Below, piece after piece: positions 13,149-23,702 of a stretch of 64,000 nt of DNA (its first letter is position 1; each line of letters starts with the position of its first letter). A program made the position numbers and the translations under genes. A model generated the notes under the pieces. The model searched no databases. It was not told the origin of the DNA and worked only from the letters and a program-made list of their open reading frames with translations. The stretch is from Purpureocillium takamizusanense (lineage: Eukaryota; Ascomycota; Sordariomycetes; Hypocreales; Ophiocordycipitaceae): positions 1,178,001-1,242,000 of the forward strand of contig NC_063075.1 in assembly GCF_022605165.1 (NCBI RefSeq). Direction: 5' to 3'.

Positions 13149-14443
13149 ATGCTTCCTCCCGGCCCCCGCGGCGTCCTTGCCCTTGGCCGCCGTGCCACGG
13201 GTGTCGCCCGGCGCTGCAGGTGCTTCTCGACCGATCAAACCATCAAGGGTACGCCGCACAAAACCCCATCTCGCCGGCACAGGTCGCCCTGATTGACTCC
13301 ATCCCTCTCCCCGTGGCAGAGCACGACGTCCTCGTCCTTCGCCAGCAGGGCGCCAAGTACGCGAAATGGCACCTCACCGCGCCGCTGCGACCCGACTCGA
13401 AAGTCAAGCTCTCCTACGGCGAGTCCCTGTCGGGCGACCAGCTCATCGGGCGCAGGGTTCTCGATGTGGTGCGCGACAGCGGCGGCAAAAATGTCGTCCT
13501 CCACGAGGCCACGCTGGCGACCTATATTATCAATTCGGCGCGCATGGCCACGCCAATATATCCGCACGACGCAAGCACTATCGTTTCTCTGCTCGACCTC
13601 AACCTGTCGCGCCCGGGTGAGGACCCCGACGACGATGCGGCGCCTCCCTTTGAGATCTTCGAGGCTGGGACGGGCATGGGGAGCCTCACGCTGCACCTCG
13701 CCCGTGCGATCCATGCGGCCAATAACCCCGTTCCACCGGCCCTGCGCCGTGCACTCTGCGAGGCCAAGCTCAGATCCCAGCAGCAAGACCCGTCCGCCTC
13801 ACCGATCGACCTCTCCCCGGACCACCAAGCGGCCTTGGACCAATACACGACGGCCCGCCGCGCCGTCATCCACACGCTCGACCGCAATCCGAAGCACCTC
13901 AACGCAGCTTACAAGCTGGTTCGCAACTTCCGCCGCGCCCAGTATCTGGCCTCGATTGACTTCCACCTGGGGTCAGTTGAGGAATACATATCTGCCCGCC
14001 TGGCCCAATCCAATGGGCAACCTTTCCTGTCGCGAGCTATCTTGGACCTCCCGTCCGCACACGAGAATGCCGAGCAGGTAATCAAAGCGCTGTTTCCGAA
14101 CGGCCTCTTAGTCTTGTTCAAACCGTCAATCAGTCAGATCGCCGACTTCCAGGCGTGGTCGCTGCGGACGCAGCAGCCCCTGCGCCTGGAAACGGTGCTG
14201 GAATTGCCCACGGGTGTGGCGACAGACGGCGTCCACGACGCAGCCGGTGGCAAGCAGTGGGACGTCAGGACGGTGTTGCCCAAGGAGCACCAGGGCGACG
14301 AGAGCAAACGGGTGCAGGTCATGCGGCCCAAGGTCGGCGACAGGATCGTCGGCGGCGGGTTTGTGGCCGTGTTACGACGCTGGCCCGCTGGCGAGGCGCC
14401 TGTCGCCCAAGACGCAGAGACGGAGAGCCAGGAGGCGGAGTAG
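13149..14443 (+). CDS. Trm61/GCD14-like tRNA (adenine-N1) methyltransferase, probably mitochondrial
   Basis: SAM-dependent methyltransferase of the tRNA m1A58 family, 407 residues. Exons are 13149-13248 and 13320-14443. The 71-nt phase-1 intron (GTACGC...GGCAG) has a CTGATTGAC branch region and a pyrimidine tract, and its removal joins an ATG-started Arg-rich presequence to the conserved start EHDVLVLRQ. Without this splice the main frame has no ATG. Residues 1-28 are rich in Arg, Ala and Gly with no acid, like a mitochondrial targeting signal. The SAM motif EAGTGMGSL lies near 148-156, and a LDLP motif that fits the family's catalytic loop lies further on. Cytosolic Trm61 works with Trm6; this form resembles the single-subunit mitochondrial type. 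The targeting and the exact position methylated are inferences. Confidence 0.82.
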
Positions 14444-14684
14444 GTCGCCAACGCAGTTGACGCCTTGTATAACTTTTGTATTATGGCATGTAAGAGTTTT
14501 ACAAGCATCGCAGCTTAGACGACGTCTTTGATATTTGGACCGCGGGAAATACACCAGACACATGGCGCCCGTCTCTATTCGATTTTCTCCGGCCCAGAGC
14601 TCACCCTCCCTGCTTGGCCACTCGATTATATACATACCTATATGCTGGTTGACAAAGCACACTCGCTCGTCAAGCCTCGGCCTT

Positions 14685-15773
14685 TCACAGATGAACCGCA
14701 ACGACTTGCCCGCCCTTCCCACCGCTTCCCCCAGCCGTCACCACATACAGCGTCTTCTCGTCGCGGGTCAGCGCCGTCGCCGTCGGCGAGTCCAGCTTCA
14801 CGTCGCCGTCGGGGCCCACGAGCTCCGTCCACCGCCCATCGGGCGCCACCCTGACGAGCGCGTCGACGTGCGTCGCCACGTACGCAGTGCCGTCGCGCGC
14901 CACGGAGAAGTCGTCGGGCACCCTGGGCGACGACGCGCTCGACGACAGCTGCGCGATGCGCTCCAGCTCCGGCTGCGTCCCGTGGCGGGGACGGCCCCAT
15001 TCGTCAATGGCCACTCGGGCAAAGACGCGCTCCGCCGTCGTCGTCAGGTACAGGAACCCGCCGTGGATCTTGAGCCCGTTGATGCCCAGGGGGGGCACGC
15101 CCGGCGGCAGGGTTGTCGTGGTGGCGGCGTCCGGCGGCGCGAGGGCCGGGTCGGCAAACGCCACGTCCACGCGGCCCGTCGCCGTGTCCGTCCGGAGCAC
15201 CCGCCCCGTCTTGGAGTCGGCGCTCAGCACCACGTGCGGGTGTCGCGGAAGCGCCGCCATGCCGTTGAGGGTCCCCGCGTCAGGCAGCCACGCCGCCGTG
15301 CGCACCACCGGCGCATCGCCATCACCACCACCACCACCGCCGGCCGCAGCCCGCCGCCGAGAAAAGTCCAAGGTCAGGATGCGCGCCGTGCCCGCCACGA
15401 AGCTGTAGTCGCTCGCGTTGCTGACGCCGCCCGACACGGCGAACACGTCGAGCGCGATCTCCGCCATGCCCGACAGTGCCGTCACGCCCGGCACCTTGAC
15501 GACGAGTCGCGCCGCGTAGTCTTCATCCTCATCGCCGCCGCCGCAACCGCCGTGGTGCTGCCGAGGGTCGAGCGTGAACAGGTGCCCGTCGTCAAACGTG
15601 CTGAGCAGCAGCTGTCCATTGGGTCGGATCGCAATATTCTCGACAAACTGCGTCGCGTTGGGGAACTGGTACAGCTGTTGCAGGCGGACGGCACCGCTCG
15701 CCGCCGCCGCCGCCCCTGGTCCCGTCGCGAGCACCACCGCCGCCAGCGCGAGTGTGGTTTTTGTCCAAGGCAT
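14685..15773 (-). CDS. Secreted SMP-30/gluconolactonase-like beta-propeller protein
   Basis: A 362-residue single-exon protein. The start is the ATG at 15773 (MPWTKTTLALAAVVLA), which begins a clear signal peptide ending near an Ala-rich site; the frame is open for 50 more codons upstream but they are unlike a signal and probably untranslated. The body has repeated strands typical of six-bladed SMP-30-like propellers: IAIRPNGQLLLSTFDDGHLF, then LNGMAALPRHPHVVLSADS, LGINGLKIHGGFLYLTTT and VPDDFSVARDGTAYVATHVD. Sequons NAT and NAS are present. Family members include lactonases, but many fungal ones have no known substrate. It converges with the Trm61-like gene, leaving 241 bp between the stops. 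Confidence 0.85.
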   Translation of the reverse strand: MPWTKTTLALAAVVLATGPGAAAAASGAVRLQQLYQFPNATQFVENIAIRPNGQLLLSTFDDGHLFTLDPRQHHGGCGGGDEDEDYAARLVVKVPGVTALSGMAEIALDVFAVSGGVSNASDYSFVAGTARILTLDFSRRRAAAGGGGGGDGDAPVVRTAAWLPDAGTLNGMAALPRHPHVVLSADSKTGRVLRTDTATGRVDVAFADPALAPPDAATTTTLPPGVPPLGINGLKIHGGFLYLTTTAERVFARVAIDEWGRPRHGTQPELERIAQLSSSASSPRVPDDFSVARDGTAYVATHVDALVRVAPDGRWTELVGPDGDVKLDSPTATALTRDEKTLYVVTAGGSGGKGGQVVAVHL

Positions 15774-18363
15774 CTTCTCGATAGTTGTTCGGGCCGCGTA
15801 GTGAAAAAAGAGTAAATCGTAGAGAAGAGACAAAAGTGACCTCACACCGTCAGCCCGAAACCAAGGTGGCTCGCAGAGAAAGTGGGAGGAAATCGTCGTT
15901 CGTGTCAAGGGCACGCCGGCCACAGCAGCACCCTCCGTTGCTATTTATTCTCATGACGCTCACGCCGTCCGCGCTCCCAACGCCGGTCCCGCACGTAAGA
16001 CCATCGGCTAGCACGCGAGAGGCCCTGTTTTTTCTTTCTTTCTCTCTCTGTCTCTTTGGAATCCAACGTGCCGGCGATGGCGTCCGCCGTATCCGCCTCA
16101 TCGGCGGTAGGGCCCGGAGGCTGATTATCCCTTTGACAGTGCTAAGGCTGCCCCCAGGTCGCAGTCTCCACAAAGAAGTGTCGCGCTCCTCTACATGGAT
16201 CTACGTGATGCAAGCGTGTAAAATGCACCGATCATCATGTAGCTATCTGTCAATAGCAGCTCTCTAGGACTTCTCGTTTAGTAGAGGTCGCTAGCAACCT
16301 GAAGTACCGCACTCTCCGATGGGTCATCATTGGCTAACATCCCTGTAAGAGACTTGAGAGCAGCCTTAGCAACTGTTAAAGGGATAGTGCGTCACTACTA
16401 CAACCACGTATCAGCAACCGGGAGGCTGGGGTTTGACAATTACCCGTGTCGGGGGACCCGGATCTTGGCCGGCCGCCACCTCATATATTACTACTAACTT
16501 GTATCGCACTCGAGCAGCAACACCACCAGCAGCTTGCGCCCTTCCTAACCTGCCCGGACAAGGATCGAGAGGGACACAGGACTCGCGTCGCGAAAGTATG
16601 CCCCCAAAAGCTGCTGGTTAGCAGGGAAAGGGCTCCGCGGGCCCGACGTAGGCTGTGAATCGAGCTAGTAGGAGTAATAGTAGTAGCAGCAACGTGCCTT
16701 GTTTGAATTGGGGAATGGAGACAGCTATCATGCCTCGCTGAACTCACTGAGGGCACGTTTCCTTGCACCAGCACGTGGGCACGCGCAGTCGAAGCCTTAT
16801 ACGAAAAGCATGCAACTTCATCTCCGAATGAGTCCGCAGAATGCAACAATTAATTTCGTCGCGGCCGCACATTGAATCGCGCCAAACCCCTCCCACCCGG
16901 GCCTTATCCCCGGAGGGGTTCGTAGTCCAACCGTCCAACATCCTTCATATGTGAGCAAGCGCCCAGACTGCTGAATACGCCACGGCACCTGTCGCGTTGC
17001 ACAATCAAGATGGCTCGCCACGTGGCTTCGGAGATGCGCGCGCGCGCGGCCCCGGTCCTGGTTGCAACGAAGACGTCGCAGTCTAGGCCGGCACGTGGGC
17101 AGCAAGGGACACACACCCAGAGAGAGATAGAGCGTGCGTCTAAATATTTGTGTATATGTCATGTGTGCGGAGAGGAATTTCGTTTCTTCGTAGTCATTAG
17201 ATCATGAAGCTCTTTCGCCCGTCTTTCATCGCTCGTCATCTCATCGTGACCGTCCCTTCTCGTCAGCCCCAGCCAGGCGCTGCTGGCTACTCATTTCGAG
17301 TCGAGACACAGGACCACACCCCCGTGTCTCCCCTCGATGTCATCAAGTCAATCTTTGAATAACATCTTCTGGTTCCCCCTCCTACTTGCTCCTCCGATGC
17401 ATTGTGCTGCTCCCGCGAAGCGTGGTTTCCCGATGCTGTCCAACTAAACGTATGCCAGAAAGGCGTGAGAATGAGCCCCTCCCGCAATGGGGGCCTACAG
17501 AAGAAGGGTGTAGTCGTGCAAAAGAGCGCTGCCGCCGTCCCTCGTCTGCCGCAAAATGCCCCGAATCACAAATGCCACCACCGCGCCCAGCTCACTGCCC
17601 ATGAGAGGATTAATAGCCCTGGCACAACACCCAAAGGAACGCAATCACGCAGTCTAGCCTCCCGGGACCGTGGAGAGAATTCAACCGTGGGGGGAAAAGC
17701 GGTTGCTTATGTCCATGACCCCAGACAGAGAGCGTCCATCCAATCGCAGCGGACATGGCCTCCAAGGCGGTGCCGGCTGCCGCGGTCCGACTTAACGGTA
17801 GCCTTGGCCGGACTCAGGGCGGAGGGACTCTCCCAAAAATGTCAGAAAAAAGGAATGAGGCCGCGGCAGCTGGTCCTGTGTGCTCCCAGCTATTGGGCCG
17901 AACTCGTCATCCAGATCCCAAGGCTCGGGAAGAAGAAGTTTTATGACAATGTACGCAAGAAAAAAAAGTTGAATAGAAAGAGAGAACTAGAAGTGCGGCC
18001 GTTAAATCTGAACAAGGTCGTTTCTCTAGAAATTGTCGTTTCGTGTCGTCATAAAGTCGTGCCAAAAAAACATGAAGCATCAGAGTATGCAGCGCTTTTT
18101 GTCCCGTTTCGGTCTTAGCTTTTCGCTAGCCGGTGGTCCTTTTACCCTCTCCCGGTCTTTGCCCTTATCCCCTGGTCAAACTCGCGTATGAGATGCTGGC
18201 CGCGTTGCAGAGGTGTGTGTCCGGTCATCTCCCCTCGAGGAACTGCCGTGAAGCATTTCAACCGCCTTTATGTATGCACCTGGTAGTCTCCGCGGCACAG
18301 CGTCTCCAACCCGAGTCCTGACAGGGGTTCAAGGGAACAAGGCTCGTCCGCCAGGGCTTTGCT
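15774..18363. other. Intergenic, 2.6 kb
   Basis: The right part is the 3' flank of the dsRBD-like gene and the left part the promoter of the SMP-30-like gene. A 238-codon plus-strand frame (17402-18118) is Lys/Arg/Pro-rich with no family resemblance and was not called. No RNA gene was seen. Confidence 0.55.
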
Positions 18364-19085
18364 CTAGTCGAAGGAGGCAGTAGAGCTGCTGCTCGAATGG
18401 TTCCCGGAGCGACGTCCGTGGCTGCCGCTGCTGTCACGCGACGATGTGTGACGGCTCTTGCGGCGACGACCCGTGTCCGACGTGGCGGGGAGTCCTTGGA
18501 CAATGCCGTTGCGGGCGAGCATGCCGCCGTTGACGGAAAAATTGCGACAAACCATAAAGGCGCGCATGGCAGCGTTCTCCTGCGCCAGGACGTCCGACTC
18601 GTAGGCCAGGTCCGTCTGGTACTCACGCCCGTTCACGAGAACAAGACAGGTAAAGCCGTTGGTGCCTCGGTAGCATTCGTAAGAGGGGTCTGTCCATCCG
18701 CGGCGGCGGCAAAGACCTACAAACAAAGCCAGTGGTTAGCCATGGCGTCCGTCTAAGGGGTCCTGGCGGCCGCGGCCGGGAGCATCGCATCAAGGCTCGA
18801 GTAGCCGTGAGGCTGCTGGGCAGCCACACAGTTCGCCAAGAAACCGAGCCGGCAACGTGCGTATTTACTGCGACGTGGTCCACCGACGGCACCAAACGCA
18901 ATCCCCCCAGCCATTGCGTGTTGACCTCGAATGCACACTCCGTCCTACATCGATCTCTCTCACCTCCAAACAGCTCTGGCTTGGACGCCTGCAGAAGCTC
19001 AATTGGGTTGCTGCGAAATAAAGAAAAAAGGGAGTGTCAATTGGGCAAACTTACTCTCCAGGTACTGCATGTAAAATCCGCCCAT
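18364..19085 (-). CDS. Small dsRNA-binding-domain-like protein
   Basis: A 139-residue protein built from exons 19085-19066, 19010-18964 and 18716-18364. The first intron (55 nt) uses donor GTACCT, the only choice that keeps ATG 19085 in frame; a stronger GTAAGT lies 11 nt inside but shifts the frame. The second intron is 247 nt, long for this genome, with a TTTGTAG acceptor. The core (GWTDPSYECY, FTCLVLVNGREYQTD, then SDVLAQENAAMRAFMVC) has the beta-beta-beta-alpha pattern of a dsRBD, including the Ala-rich last helix. The C-terminal 40 residues are Ser/Arg/His-rich. dsRBDs bind double-stranded RNA, but this is a divergent single copy whose binding is unproven. Exon 3 is firm; exons 1 and 2 are an inference. 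Confidence 0.68.
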
Positions 19086-19509
19086 GGTTGTCGTGGTGTT
19101 GCCCAACGGGGGTTCCGGAATGCCGGCCGGAGTGTCGTCGATTTTTGGGGGGCGAAAAAGTGGAAATATTCGACGGGCACCAGTTGTGTGTGTGTGTGTG
19201 TGTGTGCGTGCGTGCAAGTATGCCTGTGCGTCTTGTGTGGCAGCAGCGGCGGCGGTGGCAGCGAGGCGGTGGCAGCAACAGCAACACTGGCCCGAGGCAC
19301 TCTGCGGCGCGGCAAGAGACAACAACGTAAGCCACCAAAGACGACGACGACGACGACAACGACAGCAGCGGGCAGAGCCAGAGAGGCGAGAGAGGAGGAG
19401 ATGGAGAGTGAGAGTGAGGCCCGAATGCAGGTGCAGCGCCGGTCAATCTGCAGCGAGGCCCGATGCAGAGCAGGAAGAGGGTGGCAGAGGACACGCAATT
19501 ATTAGTAGG

Positions 19510-19530
19510 GCTTGCTTGCTTGCTTGCTTC
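19510..19530. repeat. (CTTG)n tetranucleotide tract
   Basis: About five CTTG units. Similar tracts lie at about 23677-23702 and 23887-23906, so three occur within 4.4 kb. Confidence 0.8.
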
Positions 19531-22383
19531 GAGGGCGAGAGGAGAGACGGGGAGGAACAGGTCGTGGTGGTCGAATCCCGGACAGATAAACAAAATGGGA
19601 CGACGACGCGGGAGCGGAGCGGAGGGGGGAGGGGGTATAGAAAGTCAAGAGGAGGAAGAGGAGGAGGTCTCGTCAAGCAAGAAAGCCAGAGCCAGAGCCA
19701 GAGCCAGAGCCAGGGTACTGTACCGAGCTACGCGGCGGGCGCAGGGGAGACCAGACGGCGCCGGCGAGACATGTGTGTGTTTTAATTGCAAAGCCAAACG
19801 ACAAGAGCATATTGCTAGCGCGCGGCCCGGGGGTGTCTGGAGTCAATCCAGACGCGCGAATCGAGGCAGATGCGAGCAATGGATGCGGCTCTCGAAAAAG
19901 AGTGTGACCCATCTTGATGTGTTGGCGTTCCTCGTCGCCAGTTGTGAAAAAACCGCTGGGCACTAGGCCGCTCCACTGCGGCGTCAATGGCCACGGCGGG
20001 CGTCTGCTACCAGCAGGTCAAAGAAAGGGTCGATCTCCGTCCAGCATGGCGGGACTGTACCGTCGTCCCACGACCTTGTACCTCCGAATCGCCCGTCGCC
20101 CCGGCTCAGCTCATCATCATCATTACCTGCGACGGACGTGCTACCGGGTCCCGTTGAACACGGCATGTCTGTATATAGGACGCGTCCCGGCTTGCTGGCC
20201 GAGTGCTGTCTGTTACATAGGCCGTCGCCGCCGCCGTTGCCTCGCTTGCTTGTTGTTGGGGGCCGGCGCGTCCATGCAGAGTCGCCGCCCATCGAGGAGC
20301 GCTTTGTTTTGTTTCCCGGCTTCACACTCCCCATCCGCTGCCGCAATGGGGTTCCCCGCTGCGGCGGACGTCCACCTAGGTTGTCTGACACCCCGACAGG
20401 AGCGGAGCGGTACCTCGAGTCCCCGTCAGAGTACCTGTCGCAAGGGTCTATACTGTACAGTCCCGTACACATGCAGATGCACAATTTCAAGTCGAGTAGT
20501 AGGTACGTATCAGTGGCAGACGACTCGGTGGGGTGGCGAAAGGCGGCAAACCCAGCAAAGAACCGCAGCCAGACTCCCCGCGCGCCGTCTTATGGACCGT
20601 CTGTACCCTCACGCCCGCCGAACGCCGCAGCTTTGGTTGGACGGTCCTTCACAGGACATCCGAGATCTCTGTTTCTGGCGGCCACTAATGCAGAGCAAGT
20701 CAAGCAGTGTCCGTCCAAGGGCAGCCATGGCGCATCAAGGCCGGTACGCTGCAACTCTCCCGGGGAGTGCCCCCCTCCCCCTTGCCCATGAGCTGCAGCG
20801 ACGATTCGTACACGGTCCCTGACTCCATGGATCGACTCCCAAGCATGGGCCAGCCTGGGGAGGGGCGAGGGTTCGTCCGGCAGCCGGCCGTGGGGTCCGT
20901 CCGGAGCAGCAAAGTCCCATCGTCGGCCATCATGACAGGGTGCGGCGGCGGCACGCCCGTACGTACATACGAAAGTACAAGCACGAGCGGGCCAGCCAGC
21001 TTGTTGACGCCTCCTAGCAGAACCGCTCGCGCCGCAGCTCCAAGGACCGGGCCCGCAAATCGAAACATTCGCAGGTAGCGCGGGCGATTCGCCGACACGG
21101 AACAAAGTTGCATCACAGGCAGCTCAACCCGTCATGGAAATAGAAGGAGGTTACTGGCTCGCGGGGCATTACACTCGCGCTGGGCTCCGCGGTGGCGAGC
21201 CATTGCCCAGTGAGGAGGCCCCAGCGGCCAACAACGACAGGCGCGCGCCAGAGAACGGTCGGTGAGGGCGACGACGGGCTGCACTTGCACTGTATCTAAG
21301 CAATGTGGTAGCAGCAAGCTGCATGAACAGGAGTGGCCGGGTAGTGCGTGGCCGTCCCTCATGCCAGCTGCATGGATGGGCGAGTGGCTGGGATGTGGAT
21401 CGAACGAACCTGACGAGGGCCACCGGGACCGCAGGCGCACGCCCCCCCGTCGCCTCGCTCGCTCGCTCGCACCAGAGGCGGAGGAGGAGGAGGAGGTTGG
21501 GCCGGCCCAGCAGGAGGGGCTTCGTGGCCAGCAGCTTTGTCGACTCAAGCATTGAACGGTGAGTGAGGCCCGGCTGATTGGGCGGTCGAGGAGGGGTCGC
21601 GAGGCAACTAGGCGCAAAACGGGCCTGGCCTGCTCGAGCCCTTCTGCAATGATGAGTTGGCAATGCTGCTGGTTTGACGATATTAATGAAAGGGGCAAGC
21701 GGCCGCACGCGCTTCGCGGGCAGGTCAGGTAACCCGGCGCATTCAAGGTGCGCGACAAAGACGCACGCTTGGCCGCCTTTTCTGGCCTCGTCGCGGGCCC
21801 TGATGTGGTTCGCCTGCGCGCGGGGTACTGCACTTGTTTGGTGATTTCGTGGCATGGATGCGATGCCGGCCTTGGGAGGGAGGGGGACGCCAGCGTCGAC
21901 GTCGTCGTCGTCGACTGACGCCTGAATCTTGAGAGGCGGCAAGATTAATTGGCAACGCTCCCTTTCTCCGCGGCAGAGAGGGAGCAGTCAGCGCATGCTT
22001 GTCCATCCGGCTCTCTGGCCACGAGGCCCATGTCTCGGGACAGCTAGACAGGACAGGACAGTCCAATCCAGAGGCTGTTTGGAAAGTTCCGATGGTGGAC
22101 CGGGGTGTGTGTAGGCGGGCGGGCGGGTTGGTGGTCAGTGCTGGGACTGCCGACGCTCGACGGTCATTCGACAATTGAGAAAGGCCCTTGTCCGCCGCGT
22201 CGTATCTGCCATCATTCGAACGGCACACTGGACGCGGACAGAGTAGCCGGCCGAGTTCTGCCCCAGGCTCAACGCGACGCAGGCCAGACCCGCCGATGGT
22301 TCCAGGCAAGGGCGGCTTTGCCGACGCATCACCCGTTACCATTCGGCCGAGCGCGAGCAAAACGACGTGCTTCGTTTCGTAGC

Positions 22384-22676
22384 CATGGCATGGCATGGCA
22401 TGGCAGGCCACGGCATCATCGGCCACGGCCTTTGACGGGCGTCGGTCCCTGGCGCGACGCCAACCGAGAAAAAAAGGGTCCTATTTTTTTGGCCTTGATC
22501 AAACTGGAAGCCCGCCCGGCATTGGGTCCCCAGGATCGGCGTCGCAGCCCGTGAGATTGGTAGCGACCTGCGTGGCTGGCCAACAGAGGCGTCCCCTAAA
22601 GGTGCGTGACAGACCGACACATGTGCACTGCATGCCCCAGTGTCGACGGGACCGTGCCATGCCATGCCATGCCATA
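22384..22676. repeat. Inverted pair of pentanucleotide arrays, (CATGG)4 and (CCATG)4
   Basis: The left arm at 22384-22406 is CATGG repeated about four times; the right arm at about 22656-22676 is its reverse complement, repeated four times. About 250 bases separate them, so a transcript could fold into a stem. GGCCA repeats adjoin the right arm up to 22700. Confidence 0.75.
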
Positions 22677-23676
22677 CCAGGCCAGGCCAGGCCAGGCCAG
22701 TGAGAGAGGCTCAAGACGGGGCCCTCCCCCATGCAAAGGCCGCACCGTAACCAGCTTGTTGGATTATGGTTGGTGAAGGCGTCCGCCCCCAATCAGCCCT
22801 CGATGCCACTGTGGAAGCATCGCCCCAAGAGACAAACCACGTTGCCGGCTCTGGCTCGAGCGTCACCGTAACAAGCTTTCACCTTGCCGTAGCCCTGGAG
22901 CTTCGGCAGGAATTACGGCGGCGGCGGCGCCGGCCAGTCGCTTCCGTCGTCAGCCACCCAGCAGCGTGGGCCGTGCCATCATCGTCATGAGCATCATCCA
23001 TCTGTAGGTACGTCTTGTTGTCCGCGGGGGGGTTCATCGCCCCTCGTCGCCTGGCCCCTCTTCCTCCATTGCCCTCTCCTTTGGTCGTCGTCCATCCGCT
23101 TGCCCGTGATTTGCCTGGCCCTTGGCCACATGTGTCGTCGTGTCGGAACCGGCTGCTGGCGATGGATTGGATGACAATGGCAACGTGCGGGCGGGCGTCC
23201 GGTGTTTTGATTTCTTTGCGTGACGGGACAGGGCGTATCGGCGCAGAAGGCGTTTTGTCTGCCTTGCAGCGGCTTTCCTTTGTCTGTACGCCTGTGTATC
23301 TGTTTTGTGCTCTTTTTTTTCTCCCTATCTTGTGTGGCCAGGCACGGCAGCCTGAGGCTCACCCCGTTGGCAGGTGCGCCGGGTTGGGAAGGCGCGAGCG
23401 TCTTCTTCGCACAGCTTGGAGACAGACAGACAGACAAACTTCGTCCACTCACTCTCTCACTCATCCATCACTGGCGCCTCGCCAAAGGTGCTCCGGCCAA
23501 AAGTGTCCCGAGCCCGCCCTGCCGGCTGGCTCCAGTCTCGCTGCCTCGTTGCTTCATCGTGGCGAATGATGCGCAGCCTGTGCGCGCCCGCGCCCAGCAC
23601 TGCATGAATCCACGCCTTGGCTGACTCGCTGCGCAGGCAGGCAGGCGGGCAGGCGGATCGGTTGGCGGCGCTGTTT

Positions 23677-23702
23677 GTTGCTTGCTTGCTTGCTTGCTTG
23701 CA
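23677..23702. repeat. (GCTT)n tetranucleotide tract
   Basis: Six or so GCTT/TTGC units, next to a GGCAGGCGGGCAGG stretch on the left. A further tract lies at about 23887-23906. Confidence 0.8.

Noticed and set aside
13249..13282. 34-nt intron in the Trm61-like gene (GTACGC to CACAG)
   Set aside because: Too short, and it leads to an immediate stop. The 71-nt intron to 13319 restores the frame.
14535..15815. 426-codon plus-strand frame
   Set aside because: Extreme Arg/His content. It is the shadow of the SMP-30-like gene, which has a signal peptide and propeller repeats.
17402..18118. 238-codon plus-strand frame
   Set aside because: Composition is unlike the real genes here, and it ends in a Lys-rich run from an A-rich tract. 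No motif.
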